Assembly (NCBI RefSeq): GCF_019393635.1
Contig: NC_057861.1
Coordinates: 167,626,303-167,690,302 of the forward strand
Length of the DNA: 64,000 nucleotides
Direction: 5' to 3'
From: Dromiciops gliroides
Lineage: Eukaryota > Chordata > Mammalia > Microbiotheria > Microbiotheriidae
This document shows positions 10,255 through 22,646 of the stretch, piece by piece (positions within the stretch are counted from its first letter, which is position 1; each line of letters begins with the position of its first letter). The translations under genes were made by a program, and so were the position numbers. Below the pieces are notes generated by a model. That model saw nothing but the letters and a program-made list of their open reading frames with translations, had not been told where the DNA came from and did not search any database.

Positions 10255-12481
10255 TAAAATTCATCAGTTGCTAGTCTCTGCAGTCAGCAGAAACCAATGG
10301 GCAATATTTGTCCGCGGAGATCTATGATGCAGCTTTGGATCCCTGTGTAAATGTTTGATTACAGCTTTCACTAGTTCACTAGCCCTCACATTGCAGTTCT
10401 TCTACTGAACCTAAATGAACCTTTCCTTCCTTAGTGACTGGAGAAATAAAGTGGAGGCCAACCAGTAATCACCACCAATGTACAGGGGAACATCTCAGCA
10501 GTTAGTGAGAGAGAGAGAGAGAGAGCATGCTTATTGGAATATGTGTATGTGTGCAAAAAAATGCACTCCCATGGGGAGGTGGTAGAGGTAATGGGATGAG
10601 AGGGACCTCCAAGTGCATCGGGAAAGCACTGCAAAGAATTTTTGTGGAAAGAAAAGGCAGTGATGAAATCTGTTACTCACAAATAAGGTATTCAGTCTTC
10701 CAGCTCAATGAAATGCAAGCCTTTAACCCACTTTTGCTACTGTTGTGTTTGCAAAGCAAGGAAATACTACTACTGGTAATAAAACTCCAAGTGCAGTTTG
10801 GGCTGGTGCTTGAAGATGAACATGTCATTTCTGATTTCCTCTCGAATCTGAACCCCTAGATGCAGAGAGGAAGAATTTTTTTAGAGGCATCCCATGTAGG
10901 CAGTGGAATTCACTGCAGCCCCCAACGTCGAGGGGTAGAAAACCATGTATCCTACTGTAGCTGAGCTTGTGCTCGGCATCTTTTTTTGTCCTACAGTTAT
11001 GACCTCTAGGACATAGAGCCAATAGTATTGCCAGGGATGCCCTGTGCCGTTCCTCCACTTGAACCCCTCTTCCCCCTCTCCCACTGCAACTACAGCTGTG
11101 GCCCTTCCCACCTCTTCTTCCTTCATCTCCTTTCTAAGATTTCTTCCTCTTTTTGGCCTTAAACCACCTCCCCTCTTTCCCTATGTTTGTATATATGGCG
11201 ACATTTTTTTTCTTTTAAATTTTTGTCCTCTAATTCTTCACCAGTTCTTGGAGGTGGAAACTCAACTGCCCAGACTTCACAAAGCAAGATAAATATTCTT
11301 GAGATAATGAAAAATTATAGGAAAAAAGTTGCAATATGTGATTTTTTTTTTAAACTGTATTGGGAATGTCTGAATCAGTTTAAAAACAAGGTTTTACTCC
11401 AGAGGAAAAAAAATCAGAACCAATGATTTCCCTTTCTGACTTGATCTACAGAATCAAAACCCATTTTACACAACCTCCCTTCATTTTACTTTAATTGTTC
11501 TTGAAGTTATTGTTTGGGTTTTCTTGTGGGGCTTTATTTTTGTTGTTGGTTTGTTTCTTTTGCGACTCTCCACACTAAACTGCGCAATATTGTGGGGGGA
11601 AAGCCATCACTAATGTCTGTGCTGCAGTGAGATGTAGCAAATCATCAGCTCCCAGCAGTGCCGCCGGGACATCAGCTAGCAATAATCACTATTGATTGAA
11701 AGCTTTACTTTTAGTCTTTATATCCTAGTAGATGATAAAGTCTTGCCACATTTTTTTTTTGACATTTTTATTAGTTGAATTTGAAGATTTGTTGCTGTTT
11801 GTTGGTCTCCCTTTCTTCCCCGCCCCCAATATTAAACTGTGAAGTTTATTATGTGTTTAAACTATGGGTGAATCTTAGACTTAGTTTGCATGTTCAGCTA
11901 ATTTGTCTCTATACATTTTGTTTGATTCTTTTTTTTTCCTCTCTCAGGGCTTTTACAAAAAAAAAAATGAATCTTCTGAAATTTTTTTTTTGTGTCTGAG
12001 GTGCAAGTTTTTTTTGTTTTGTTTTGTTTTTTGATTAATGGACTTAATGCTGAGATAATTCAATCACTACATTAAACACTTGACTGTGAAGCAAAGCAGA
12101 GAAAACTCTGTGGGGCTATTTTTTTAATAGCTTTGGGGAGCTGAGCTAGATGACAGTGGAATGCCAGTTTCAGAAAGATTCATCATATTCTCTGACCCTT
12201 GTTTGTCTGTGTCCTCTTTCCCTCTCTTTCTTCAAGAAGGAAGTTAATCTTCGTGATTTCAGCCCATGCATTAAACAGGAAACAAGAATAAATGTGTAGA
12301 ATTCATATTTTTCTAAAGGGAACTTAAAACTGCTGCTACAAGTTGTGTACAAAACTGGTCTACGCCACATGAACAGAGAATCACAAGTTTTGTTTTGGTA
12401 CTTTTTATTCCTCTTTTTATTTAGTTGTACAGTACTTCCAAATTCAGAAAGTAAAGCTGTTCTGTATTGAACCATCTAAGC

Positions 12482-12487
12482 AATAAA
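12482..12487 (+). terminator. RREB1: Candidate RREB1 poly(A) signal
   Basis: A canonical AATAAA sits in the context AAGCAATAAAATG, about 3.1 kb after the stop codon. Cleavage would fall near 12500-12510. It is the best-placed canonical signal at the end of the repeat-free block. Confidence 0.6.
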
Positions 12488-12505
12488 ATGTTATATTTAA
12501 AAATT

Positions 12506-13769
12506 ACAGGTTACCAGATTCATGAGACTTTTCTTGAAAAAGTTTGCCATAATTAGGCCACATGCTCTTTTATGTTCTCTCTTCAGCGGAGAACTGAAAT
12601 GGGTGCTGTTGAGAGACTGACATGTCCAAGGTTTCTCACATGTAGGGCCCCGTTCTTAAATTTGGAGCACAAAAGTTTCTCTATGCAAGTTGGAGTTGTC
12701 TTAAGTAAGAATATCTGGCTTTTGCACAAGTACCTTCCATTGGAGGTGGTCTCTTAGAAAGAGTCTTAGCTGAACCCCTTAAAGCTTCTCTGTGGCATTG
12801 TTGTGTGTCATTGAAATAGTTAGAACAGTGAAATGAAACCCTTAATCCCAGAGGTACCAGGAGTAAAACTGACCATAATCTCTACCCTCAAAGAATTGAG
12901 ATACCAAGAAAGTAAAATTACATTAATAAGTAACTTGTGACCCAGAACTGAAGGTTTGGGATTACAGTGATCAGTTCAATATTAGAAGCTTTTCACATAA
13001 TCATGCAGGCTCTTATCTATCCCCATCCATTGTTTGCCCCAAGAATGGCAAAGTTTGACCATGTATCTTTACAGAAAAGGTAAAAGGTCCTTGGCTATCC
13101 TGTAAGGAGCTAGACTCTCAAAGGACAAGTTTTATTTCACCCGACAGAAAATAAAAAACCTTAAACCTAAATCTGTAGACTTTTCCGCACTGGTGTCAAA
13201 CCATCTGCCATCTCCCCCCACCTCCCACACCTGTACAGTTGCCATTCAGACTTCTATCCTCCAGATAAGATACACCCATCCAGGAAATTACTTTGAGCCA
13301 TTCTAGTGGACTTGCCTGGGTTTTCACAGTCCACCTCTGAGAGGTAGCAAGGAAAGGTATGGTCCAGATTTGATCTCCTATATTGTGCTTATCCTTTTGC
13401 TAATTAGTAAACTGCCAGGACACCATCCATGATTTGCAGTATTGTCCCCTAGGTAAACAGTTGAACTTCATACCATTCTCTCCTCCAGTCTTTTTGTCTG
13501 CCAGTTCTCTCAATGGTCATACCTGGCAAACTTTGAATTAGCCATATCCCCCTCTGGTGCTCCTCATTCTGCTGAATGGAACTAGTCTTGAACCATCAGA
13601 ACAGCACATTGCACTACAAATACATTCGCTAATCTCAGCCTGGAAAGGAAATGTTTTTATTCCTCCCTATATGATTCCCTGTCTCACTCCACTGAGGCTG
13701 CTCATACTTAACTAAGAAAGGAGATGTTGCCCATAAGCAGCTCTTTTCACACTCTCTTTTATGCTAGCG
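12506..13769. other. Intergenic, nothing recognised
   Basis: No coding, RNA or clear repeat signature. The short open frames (for example at 12572-12757) have no family resemblance. Confidence 0.5.
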
Positions 13770-14945
13770 TCCAGTGAAACGGGCCCTTTTTGCCAAGACC
13801 TCTACAGGTACCTTTCATCTCCAATTCTTCCTATCAACTTTTCCCTCTACAGCCTTCAAACATGCCCATGTCTCCATGCTTTGGGGATTTGGGGATGGGA
13901 ACACCCTATCCTTTAAAGCCACCATTCAGAATCTTTGCCCTTTCTCAAACTCCTAAAACAAGCTATTACCTCCACTTTTTCTCCCATACATCCTTTGCCA
14001 TTTGGCTTTCAGCCTCACCAATCAGGTGAAACCATACTCTCCAAAGTTGCCAAATCAGTTGGACTTTCCTAGTCTTCATCTTTCTTGTCATCCATCTGAC
14101 ACTTGACCAACTTCTACTAGATCCTTCTGGGTTTTTGTGACTTTTAGTTTCCCTGTCCTTAGCACAAGTCCCATTTTTTTCTCCCTTGTTTGCTCATCTA
14201 TATTATACTCCCTAACAGATGTTCCTCAAGAGTTTGCTCCAGACCCTTTTCTCTATGCTTTCTCATCATATTCAAAAGCTCCATCAGCTCTCCTAAGATT
14301 GTAACTACCATCTCTAAGCATCCAACTCCCAAGTCCTAGTCTCTACCTTGATTTTCAGTACCGCACCAATCAGTTGCTTATTGGGCATTTCAGATTGGTT
14401 GTCCTAGAAACATTTTATTCTGAACATTTCCAAAACAACTCGTTCTCTTTCCCCCTAAATCATCCTTCCAGTTTTCCAAGTTTGTACCTTCAGCATTTCC
14501 CTGGACTCCTCACTCTCGTGCTGTAACCTTGCTTTTCTAATTTAACCCCTTCTCTCCATACAGAGCCACTTCCTCTTCTAATTGGTAAATCTTGGTTTGT
14601 AAAGCCCTCTGTGACCCACCCAAATTGGTTCTCTCCCAGTTCCTCACCAGTTCCATTTCCTTTGTGCCTTTGCCTCTGCCTTCTGGATGACCTCTTAGGT
14701 TCTTAGGTTCTAGGACACCAATCAAGCACTGTTGACTAAATGAAGACTTTACTGAACCCCACAACTGTTAGTGGGTTCCATCCCTCCCAAACCATGTGTT
14801 TAACTATTTTGTATATATTTGTATTAACTATACTGCATATTTTTATGTAGGTACTTTTGACCTCCATTAGAATATAAATCCCTTATGAATGGAGATCCAT
14901 TTATTCTTTGTGCTTGCAACAGCATTTGTCATGCTTGCTTGATTT
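13770..14945 (+). mobile_element. L2 LINE remnant
   Basis: Pyrimidine-rich sequence with L2 landmarks: AACATTTCCAAAACAACTCG, CCTGGACTCCTCACTCTC (14500-14517), and the 3' end region TAGAATATAAATCCCTTATGAATGG. Diverged and without an intact frame. Confidence 0.55.
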
Positions 14946-14949
14946 AAGG

Positions 14950-16005
14950 AACACTCATCGCACCCTACTCTAGCTCTTGTCCAATATTTTTCCTCCCTTT
15001 CATAGGCATACATAGAGTGTCTACGTTCCTTTCCTCCACTTTGCATCCTTGTCTTTTTTTTTCCAGGGCAATGGGGGTTAAGTGTCTTGCCCAGGGTCAC
15101 ACAGCTAGTAAGTGTCAAGTGTCTGAGACCAGATTTGAACTCGGGTCCTCCTGAATCGAGGGTCAGTGCTTTATCCACTGTGCCACCAAGCTGCCCCCAA
15201 AGAAAGCGCATCCCTGTCATCTTCCTTCTGATCTTACTACTCTATTGCAACTATTCAGTGTTACCAATGACTTTTTGTCACATCTTTGCTCAGTTCTGAT
15301 TCTTCCAGAGTGCTACATTTGGCACTGTTGGCCAGCATGTCTTAGTCTCGGGACACCATTCTCCCCTGGTTCCCTTCTTACCTGACTGCTCTTCATTCTC
15401 CTTTACTAGGTCATCATGCACATCCCATCCACCAGTCTGTGTTTTTGCCTTCATAACATCTCGGCATCCTTTCCTCTTTTCTCCACTCATCCACCATCTT
15501 ATTCCAGCACCTCTCAAGCATGCCTCATCCTTCCTCACTCTAATCCATTCTCACAGCTGTTAAAGTAATTCCTAAAACTCTTCTTTGACCATGTCTTTCC
15601 TTAATCAATTCTGATGCCCTTGGGATCAAATATAAACTCTTGGACTTTTAAGTTTTTAGACACCCTTGGCCCAACTTTTCACTCCCAAGTTCATTCGGAG
15701 GGGCCTTCTTCTATACCTCTTTGTGCCTTTACACGTTCTATTCCCCATACCTAACATGTATTCTCCCTCCCCTTGGCCTCTTAGAATCTATTGTTTAAAA
15801 ACTGCTCATGTACCACCTTCAGTGTGAGGGCTTTCTGACCCCTGAAGACTACATAGTATTTATTTTATGTGTGATGCATATGTACATGCTGTCTCCCCTG
15901 ACAGAAAGTAATCTTAAGGGACAGGACACTCATTTCTGTCTTTGTAGCTCCAGTGCCTGACACATAATAGCCCTTAATAAATGCTTGTTGGTTCATTGAA
16001 AGTCT
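14950..16005 (+). mobile_element. L2 LINE remnant to its 3' end
   Basis: Reverse-transcriptase-region-like text (CATTTGGCACTGTTGGCCAGC), then CTTGGGATCAAATATAAACTC and the L2 tail CACATAATAGCCCTTAATAAATGCTTGTTGG ending near 16005. A SINE is nested at 15055-15196. Confidence 0.65.
15055..15196 (-). mobile_element. Young tRNA-derived SINE
   Basis: Full-length minus copy inserted in the L2 remnant; poly(T) at its left end. Confidence 0.9.
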
Positions 16006-16098
16006 GTTCCCCTCCATTCTTGCTCCAGGAATTCTGGATCTAAGAGGCTTGGTTCCAGACTTCTTTAGTGTTTCTTCCACTGCTGGCTTGCATTCTTT

Positions 16099-16242
16099 TT
16101 TTTTTTTTGCGGGGCAGTGGGGGTTAAGTGACTTGCCCAGGGTCACACAGCTAGTAAGTGTCAAGTGTCTGAGGCCGGATTTGAACTCAGGTCCTCCTGA
16201 ATCCAGGGCTGGTGCTTTATCCACTGCACCACCTAGCTGCCC
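16099..16242 (-). mobile_element. Young tRNA-derived SINE
   Basis: Minus copy flanked by CTGGCTTGCATTCTTT at about 16083-16098 and 16244-16259, a 16-bp duplication. Confidence 0.9.
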
Positions 16243-16479
16243 TCTGGCTTGCATTCTTTCAACTACAGGTTGGACCTTTGAACTCCTCATAAATTACATC
16301 CATTGTCATTACTAGTGGTGTTTGCTTCCTCATTCACCTTCTTACCTGGGATGTCAGAATTACTGACCGAAGCATATATGACTTCAGCATGGCTGTGTTC
16401 ATAGAAGTCTTCACAAAGTGGCATCTGAAGAAAAAAGGACTCATGCAAGTGGAGATGAAGACAATGTATCCACCAGTCA

Positions 16480-17295
16480 CAAAATATTTATTAAGCACCC
16501 ACTATGCACCAGACACTATGCTAAGTGCTGGGAATACAAAAAGCAGCAAGAATCTCAAAGTCAATAGGGGATTCAATAAACAATTGTACAAAACAAGCTA
16601 CACACAGCATAAATAGGAAATAAGTAAGAGGGAAGGCACTAGAATTAAGGGGGGCTGGGAAAGGTTTCCTGTAGAAGGTGGAATTTTAATTAGGACCTGA
16701 AACCAGGGAAATTATTAGCCAGAGAGGAGGAGGAAGAATATACCAAGTATGGGTCCTAGCCAGGGAAAATGCTTGCAGCTAGGAAATGGGAGTATCTTGT
16801 TTGTGAGATAGAAAGGAGACCAGAGTCACCAGATCCATGAGTATATGGTGGGGAATAAGGTTTAAGACTGGAAGAGGAGGAAGGAGCTGGGTTATGAAGG
16901 GCTTTGAATGTCAAGCAGCTTTCTCTATTTGATCCTGGAGGCAATTAGGAGCTATTGTCGTTTACTGAGTGTATGAGGGTGAGGTATGATGTAATCCAAC
17001 CTAGGCTTTGAGAAAAAACTGGTGGCTGAATGGAGGCTGGATTGGAGTCGGGAGAAATTCTGAGGCAGACAGACCCATGAGCAGTTTATTGCAATAGTTC
17101 AGGCATAAGGTGATGTGGGGTGACTATCAGGGGAGAGTAGAGCACATTCAAGAGATGTTGCAAAAGTTAAAGTGCCAGGCCTTGGCAAAAGATTGGATTT
17201 GGCGGGTATGTGGGAGGGGGTAGGGCGAGAGAGAGTGAGGAGTTGAAGATAACATGTAGGTTGTGAGCCTGAGGGGCTGGAAATATGGTAATATC
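16480..17295 (-). mobile_element. L2 LINE 3' end
   Basis: Minus-oriented L2, read from its 3' tail (ATATTTATTAAGCACCCACT at 16482) through CCTTCCTGTAGAAGGTGGAATTTTAA-type sequence to the last ORF2 part. Moderately conserved against the other L2 copies at 21.2 and 43.2 kb. Confidence 0.75.
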
Positions 17296-17765
17296 CTCTG
17301 TTGTTTGTCTTTAATTTTTGAAGAGGACCAATGACAGACATGGGGCATGATGTCTTGATTTGTTCGTGAGTTGAATTTCAGTGAGATAGAGTTGCACAAA
17401 ATTGTCAGCCTCGTCTCTTCCAGAGCCATCAAAATCTAGTGGGAGGACTAAAGTCAAAACAAATGGCAATGGCCTGGGATGCGGTGGCTGGCCTTGGCAT
17501 CTTCAATGTCTGACCAAGCTCTAAATGCTCCACAGCACCTGCTTCGGCCTACTTCATGGCTATGGGAACAAACTGTTCTCATCTACCCATTCTGCCGGGG
17601 GAAGTCTTCACATGCTTACAGTAGACATCCCTGGAATTCATTGATAGGTTTGATTCCTGTCAGTTACCTTCAGCCTGTCTACCAAGATGGTTTACTGGGG
17701 TGTGGCCACTGGGCAATTCTACAGTTTCTTGGAGCCACAGGTGAGAATTGTCAGAGGTGAATGAG
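17296..17765. repeat. Unclassified interspersed repeat candidate
   Basis: Sequence beginning TTTTTGAAGAGGACCAATGAC and continuing through CATTCTGCCGGGGGAAGTCTTC to CTTGGAGCCACAGG. I believe it is a marsupial interspersed repeat, but I cannot assign a class. An open frame at 17479-17760 has no recognisable domain. Confidence 0.35.
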
Positions 17766-17869
17766 CAGCCCTAAAAAGGGCAAACCATCACACCAGAGAT
17801 ACTAGATCTCCTGGAATACCTCATACCTCCAGGAAATGCCCTCTACAGAAACAGGGAAGTTAAGAGGTG

Positions 17870-18009
17870 GGGGGACAGCTAGGTGGCGCAGTGGATAGAG
17901 CCCTGGCCCTGGATTCAGGAGGACCTGAGTTCAAATTTAGCCTCAGACACTTACTAGCTGTGTGACCCTGGGCAAGTCACAACCCCAATTGCCTCACAAA
18001 AAAAAAAAA
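17870..18009 (+). mobile_element. Young tRNA-derived SINE
   Basis: Plus copy ending in poly(A); a few internal bases are missing before CAACCCCAATTGCC compared with neighbours. Confidence 0.9.
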
Positions 18010-18628
18010 GTGGGTGGAAAGGATTAGGGGAAAAGACTGCACATGCAATGGGGAGTGAGGAATATTCCAACTTCACTGCCTCAACCAGTGAGGTGAAGGG
18101 AATGAGTGACAGTAAAGCCAATACTGGAAAGGATGACTAAAGAAGCCGTTTTATCAAGGGATGCTAGGTTTCAATAACAGCTAAGTGGATGGAAGGAGTG
18201 GGAGAGGAAAGGATTTAGGATGAAGGGAAGTGTGTTGTTGCCAATGGAACAGGCATTCCAGAAGGCACAGTGGAAGGGGGAGGGTACTGTTTGGTTGGAA
18301 CTTTGTACTGGGAAGCTTGAGGGGAATGAGAATAGGGATGCAGTGGTGGGGTATAGGGAATGGGGTTTGGATGGTGACCTACCCGAGTTCGGTGCCACTG
18401 GGATGTGTAAGGTCCAACCGGGTGTGAGGATGTTCATCATTGACTGAGCAGAAGGTATCACTCTTCTTCCCAAAGGAGGCTGGAGACCAGTGCAGCATGA
18501 GGTTAAAGGCACAAGGGCAGATGGGAGACTCCATTTCACTATTCTTCCCTCAGAAGGCTGGAAATTAGGCAGTAAAGGGCACAGCAGATGATGGAAGTCA
18601 AACCTGCACAGTAGAAGAAAGGCCCGTT
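18010..18628. other. Purine-rich intergenic sequence, unidentified
   Basis: G/A-rich + strand with open frames on both strands (18171-18656 minus, 18220-18447 plus). They arise from base composition and show no motif. Confidence 0.4.
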
Positions 18629-18652
18629 CCCCACTGCGCCACCTAGCTGCCT
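18629..18652 (-). mobile_element. SINE 5' end fragment
   Basis: Only the last 24 bases (CCACTGCGCCACCTAGCTGCC) of a minus-oriented SINE remain. Confidence 0.6.
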
Positions 18653-18689
18653 CCACAGTCTACTTTTCTTGCATCCTATTCCCCTAAAC

Positions 18690-18952
18690 AAGGGCAGCTA
18701 GGTGGCGCAGTGGATAGAGGACCTGGACAGGAGTCAGGAAAACTCATCTTCCTGAGTTCAAATCTGACCTCAGACACTTACTAGCTGTGTAACCCTGGAC
18801 AAGTCATTTAATCCCATTTGCCTCAATTTCCTCATCTGTAAAATGAGCTGGAGAAGGAAATAGCAAACCACTCCAGTATCTCTGCCAAGAAAACCTCTAA
18901 TGGAGTTGTGAAGAGTTGGACACAACTAAAACAGCTGAACAACGGCAACATT
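18690..18952 (+). mobile_element. CORE-SINE (MAR type)
   Basis: Plus copy with SINE head GGGCAGCTAGGTGGCGCAG, CORE (CTCAATTTCCTCATCTGTAA) and the 3' part AGCAAACCACTCCAGTATCT to ACACAACTAAAACAGCTG. Confidence 0.85.
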
Positions 18953-19194
18953 TCCTACACTGTCTGTTGGGCTGACATAAGTCTGCTGAGCTAATACCTG
19001 CCCAAAGTGTTCATTTAGTTAACAGCTGAATGTGTTACTGTGCCCAGGGGAGGTTGATTCTGACCAGAGTTCGTTCACCTTGCAAATGACAGACGCTAAT
19101 GTTGGAATATGAACCATCAGGCTAAGCGTTAGGGGAGAGACCAGCCTTGAGCCAGTGCACTGGGATCTCAAGGCTGGGCCCAAGAGAGAATGAG

Positions 19195-19345
19195 AGAATT
19201 TGTGAACTGCTACCTATGTGCACCAGACACTGTGATAAGCACTGGGAAGAGAAAAACAATCAAGGGAGATGGTCCCTAGCCTTAAGGACCTTACACCCCC
19301 TCGAGAGCTGGAAGGAAATAGGGGATAGGAATGGGAGCACTTGTA
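19195..19345 (-). mobile_element. L2 3' end fragment
   Basis: CTATGTGCACCAGACACTGTGATAAGCACT through CTAGCCTTAAGGACCTTACA matches the minus-strand L2 tail. Confidence 0.6.
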
Positions 19346-19591
19346 CTGGCAAGGGAACAGTTTAGGCCAAGAGAAGAGAGTCAATGCAAAGAGTGAGGGG
19401 AAGCATGGCTGGAGTTGTTCCCAAAATGAATGTGTGCATGCAATTGCAAAGCAGAATTTAAAGAAGGCTCATTATGAGCCCAAAGAAAGCCTTCAAGTAC
19501 AGCCAACATGTGGAAGTTAAAGAATCTCCTACCTTTGGTTCTAGGCATGTGGTACTAGAGCACAGTCCCAGATTCTTGACTGTTCAACAAC

Positions 19592-19830
19592 AATAATACC
19601 TAATATTTATATAGTGCTCTCTATGTGCCACATACTGTGCCAAGTGTTTTACAAATATCTTGTTTCTCACAAAACCCCTACACTATTATCATCCCTATTT
19701 TATAGTTGAGGAAACTGAGGCAAACAGGTTAAGTGACTCACCAAGGGTTATACGGCTAGTAAGTGTCTGAGGCTGGATTTGAACTCAGGTCTTCCTGATT
19801 CAGGGCCTACTGTGGCACTTAGCTACCCCA
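19592..19830 (-). mobile_element. CORE-SINE (MIR/MAR type)
   Basis: Minus copy: ATATAGTGCTCTCTATGTGCC, CCCTATTTTATAGTTGAGGAAACTGAGGC and GGATTTGAACTCAGGTCTTCC. Confidence 0.85.
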
Positions 19831-19999
19831 GTAAATTTCCCTAAGCCTCAGTTTGTACATCTGCAAAGTGAAGGGATTAGATGAGATAGTCTCCAGTTCT
19901 AGATTGATTGTTTCCCTCTCTATCAGACATGTCTATCTCCTGTCTAGATTGAGAACTAGGGAGAATTTGGCTATCCACAGGAGATCCAGCTAGTCTTTT

Positions 20000-20838
20000 T
20001 TTTTCCATATAAATATTTTATTATTTTCCAGTTACATTTAGAGAAGTTTTCAACATTTGGTTTTTTTTTTTTTTTTGGTGAGGCAATTGGGGTTAAGTGA
20101 CTTGCCCAGGGTCACACAGCTAGTAAGTGTTAAGTGTCTGAGGCCAGATTTGAACTCAGGTCCTCCTGACTCCAGGGCCAGTGCTCTATCCACCATGCCA
20201 CCTAGCTGCCCCTACATTTGTTTTTATAAGATTTCTAGTTTCAAAATTTTCTCCCTCCCTCCCCTCCTCCCCTCCCCAAGACAGGAAGTAATCTGATATA
20301 AGTTATATATGTACAATCACATTAAACATGTTTCTGCATTCGTCATGTTATAAGAGAAGAATCAGAGCAAAAAGGAAAAACCTCAAAAAAGAAAAACAAC
20401 AGCAAAAAAGAAATAGAAATAGCATGGTTTGATCTGCATCTAGATTCCACAGTTCTTTTTTTTTTTCTGGATTTGGGAAAGCATTTTCCATCATGAGTCC
20501 TTTGGAACTATCTTGGACCATTGTATTGCTGAGAAGAATCAAGTCTATCACAGTTGATCAACACATGATGTTGTTGATACCATGTACAATGTTCTCCTGA
20601 TTCTGCTCATCTCACTCATCATCAGTTCATGCAAGTCCTTCCAGGTTTCTCTGAAATCCTCCTGCTCATTGTTTCTTACAGCACAATAGAATTCCATTAC
20701 ATTCATATACCACAACTTGTTCAGCCATTCTCCAATTGATGGGCAATCCCTCAATTTCCAATTCTTTGCCACCACAAAAAGAGCAGCTAGAAATATTTTT
20801 GTACATGTGGGTTCTTTCCCCTTTTGTATGATTGATCT
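20000..20838 (-). mobile_element. L1 LINE 3' end, 5'-truncated
   Basis: Minus-strand L1 with ORF2 C-terminus open at 20548-20775 (GEWLNKLWYMNVMEFYCAV). The 3'UTR has a G-rich purine tract (about 20247-20283) and is split by a nested SINE. Flanked by AGCTAGTCTTT at 19988-19998 and 20839-20849. Confidence 0.9.
20062..20212 (-). mobile_element. Young tRNA-derived SINE nested in L1 3'UTR
   Basis: Minus copy with ACATTTG(G) repeated on both sides (about 20053 and 20214), so it entered after the L1. Confidence 0.9.
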
Positions 20839-20842
20839 AGCT

Positions 20843-22035
20843 AGTCTTTATGAAACTACTATATACTATGTCTATGCTAGACACTGGGAGATGCAGAGAG
20901 AAATAGACCAGTTCCTGCTCTCAAAAAATTTCCTTTCTATCAGGAGGGACAACATGGATACATAGAGTATACAATATACAGGTTGTCCCCAGATGGCTTG
21001 GTACAGTTTTAAGCTTAAATATGTATTTAAGCTTAATATATACTAAATAATACATAACTTATATAATATATCCTAAAATAATACATAACTTTAATTTTAT
21101 TATTAAAATTTCTACAATTCATATAAAAATAAGTGAAAGATAATTTGAGTAAGAAGAAGACAGTAGCATTAAAAAAAAAAGGCCTCAAGTATTTAAGCTG
21201 AGTTTTGAAGGAAACATTCTGGGAGTTAGAGATGAGGAAGGAAGTGCATTGTAGGCCCGGGGACAGCTTGTGCAAGACGTGACTCTTTGAGATGAAATGG
21301 CATAGGTAAGGAACAGCATAGCTGGTTTGCTGGACCATAAAGTGAGAGAAGGATGGAAATGTATATAACATTCAAAAAAGTAGGTTAGAACCATGTTTTC
21401 GAGGGCTCAGATGTCAAATGGGAGTTTATATTTCATGGTAGAAATAACAGGAAGTCATTGGAGTTAATTGAGCAGAATATGACAAGGTCAGATCTGTGTC
21501 CTTTTGTGGAAAATTGATTGGAAGGGCTAAAGCTGGAGAGAGGGAGACCAACTAGGAAGATATTGCCATAGTTCAGGTGAGAGGTGTTGAGGACCTGAAC
21601 TAGGGTAGTTGTAGTGTGAGTGAAGAGTTTTGTCAGATATGGGAGATGCTGTGAAGGTAGAATCAGTTGGTCAGTCGTGTCTGACTCTCGGGTGACTGCA
21701 CTTGGGATTTTCTTGGCAAAGATACTGGAGTGATTTGCCATGTCCTTCTCCAGCTCATTTTACAGATGAGGAAATTGAGGCAAACAGAGTTAAGTGATTT
21801 GCCCAGGGTCACACAGCTGGTAAGTGTCTGAGGACACTTTGAACCCAGGAAGAAGAATCTTCCTGACTCCAGGCCCAGCACTCTATATTGCAACTGACTG
21901 GAAATATTGAGGTGAGAGAGAAGTAAAAGTCAAGGAAGACTTCAAGCTTTGAACCAGGTAACTGGAAGAATGGTGGAGCCCTTGAAATGGGGAAATTTAG
22001 ACTGTAGGATATGGGAAGAGGGTAGTGAGCTCAGT
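20843..22035 (-). mobile_element. L2 LINE, 3' part
   Basis: The minus-strand L2 tail starts at about 20843 (ACTATATACTATGTCTATGC) and continues at 21180-21660 and 21898-22035. AT-rich filler lies at 21000-21175 and a CORE-SINE is inserted at 21662-21897. Confidence 0.7.
21662..21897 (-). mobile_element. CORE-SINE (MAR type) nested in L2
   Basis: Contains CAGTCGTGTCTGACTCTCGG, TTTTCTTGGCAAAGATACTGG and CATTTTACAGATGAGGAAATTGAGG in minus orientation. Confidence 0.85.
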
Positions 22036-22140
22036 TTTGGACATGGTATCTTGGTACTTGAACCTGGGTTCACCTCTCTCTGGTTGCTTATTTGCTGTTA
22101 GGCCCTGGTAAGTCACTTAACTTCAAGGTCGATTCATCTT

Positions 22141-22300
22141 TTTGTTTTGTTTTTGTCGAGTTTTTGTTTTGTGGTTTTTTTTTGTGACTTGCCCAAGGCC
22201 ACACAGCTAGTAAGTGTTAAGTGTCCTGAGGCCAGATTTGAACTCAGATCCTCCTGAATCCAGGGCCGGTGCTCTATCCACTGCACCACCTAGCTGCCCC
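22141..22300 (-). mobile_element. Young tRNA-derived SINE
   Basis: Minus copy with a long degenerate T-rich tail and ATTCATCTT at 22132-22140 and 22305-22313. Confidence 0.9.
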
Positions 22301-22506
22301 TTCAATTCATCTTTAAAATGATGGAATTGGAGTAGATGAATGCTTCAAGACCTGTCAAGTTCTAAAGTATTTGTATGTGTAAGACACGAGGTCCCTAGAA
22401 TAGCTGCCCAAAGGGATACTCTGTGCCTCGTGCCATCACAGAAAAAGAAACAAAAAACATAAGCCTACATCAATGCGGTTACTTGTTTCCTCTAGTCAAC
22501 TAGACT

Positions 22507-22646
22507 TTTTTTTTTTTTTGGCGGGGCCATGGGGGTTAAGTGACTTGCCCAGGGTCATACAGCTAGTAAGTGTAAAGTGTCTGAGGCTGGATTTGAACTC
22601 AGGTACTCCTGAATCCAAGGCTGGTGCTTTATCCACTGCACCCCCT
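22507..22646 (-). mobile_element. Young tRNA-derived SINE with small deletion
   Basis: Minus copy lacking the usual ACCTAGCTG before the terminal CCCC. Flanked by TCAACTAGAC at 22496-22505 and 22647-22656. Confidence 0.9.

Larger units (their letters stand above)
9377..12505 (+). other. RREB1: RREB1 3' untranslated region
   Basis: This is sequence after the RREB1 stop codon, continuing to an AATAAA at 12482. It is AT-rich, with GA-rich (9500-9540), T-rich (9659-9670), (TTA)n (10214-10254), (GA)n (10505-10525) and several poly-T runs, and has no recognisable SINE or LINE. That absence contrasts with flanking DNA and suits an exon. Small open frames inside it have no family resemblance. The end point is inferred from the poly(A) signal, and earlier alternative ends are possible. 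Confidence 0.7.

Noticed and set aside
18171-18656. 161-codon minus-strand frame
   Set aside because: It arises from biased G/A composition, overlaps a SINE fragment at its end, and has no recognisable domain.
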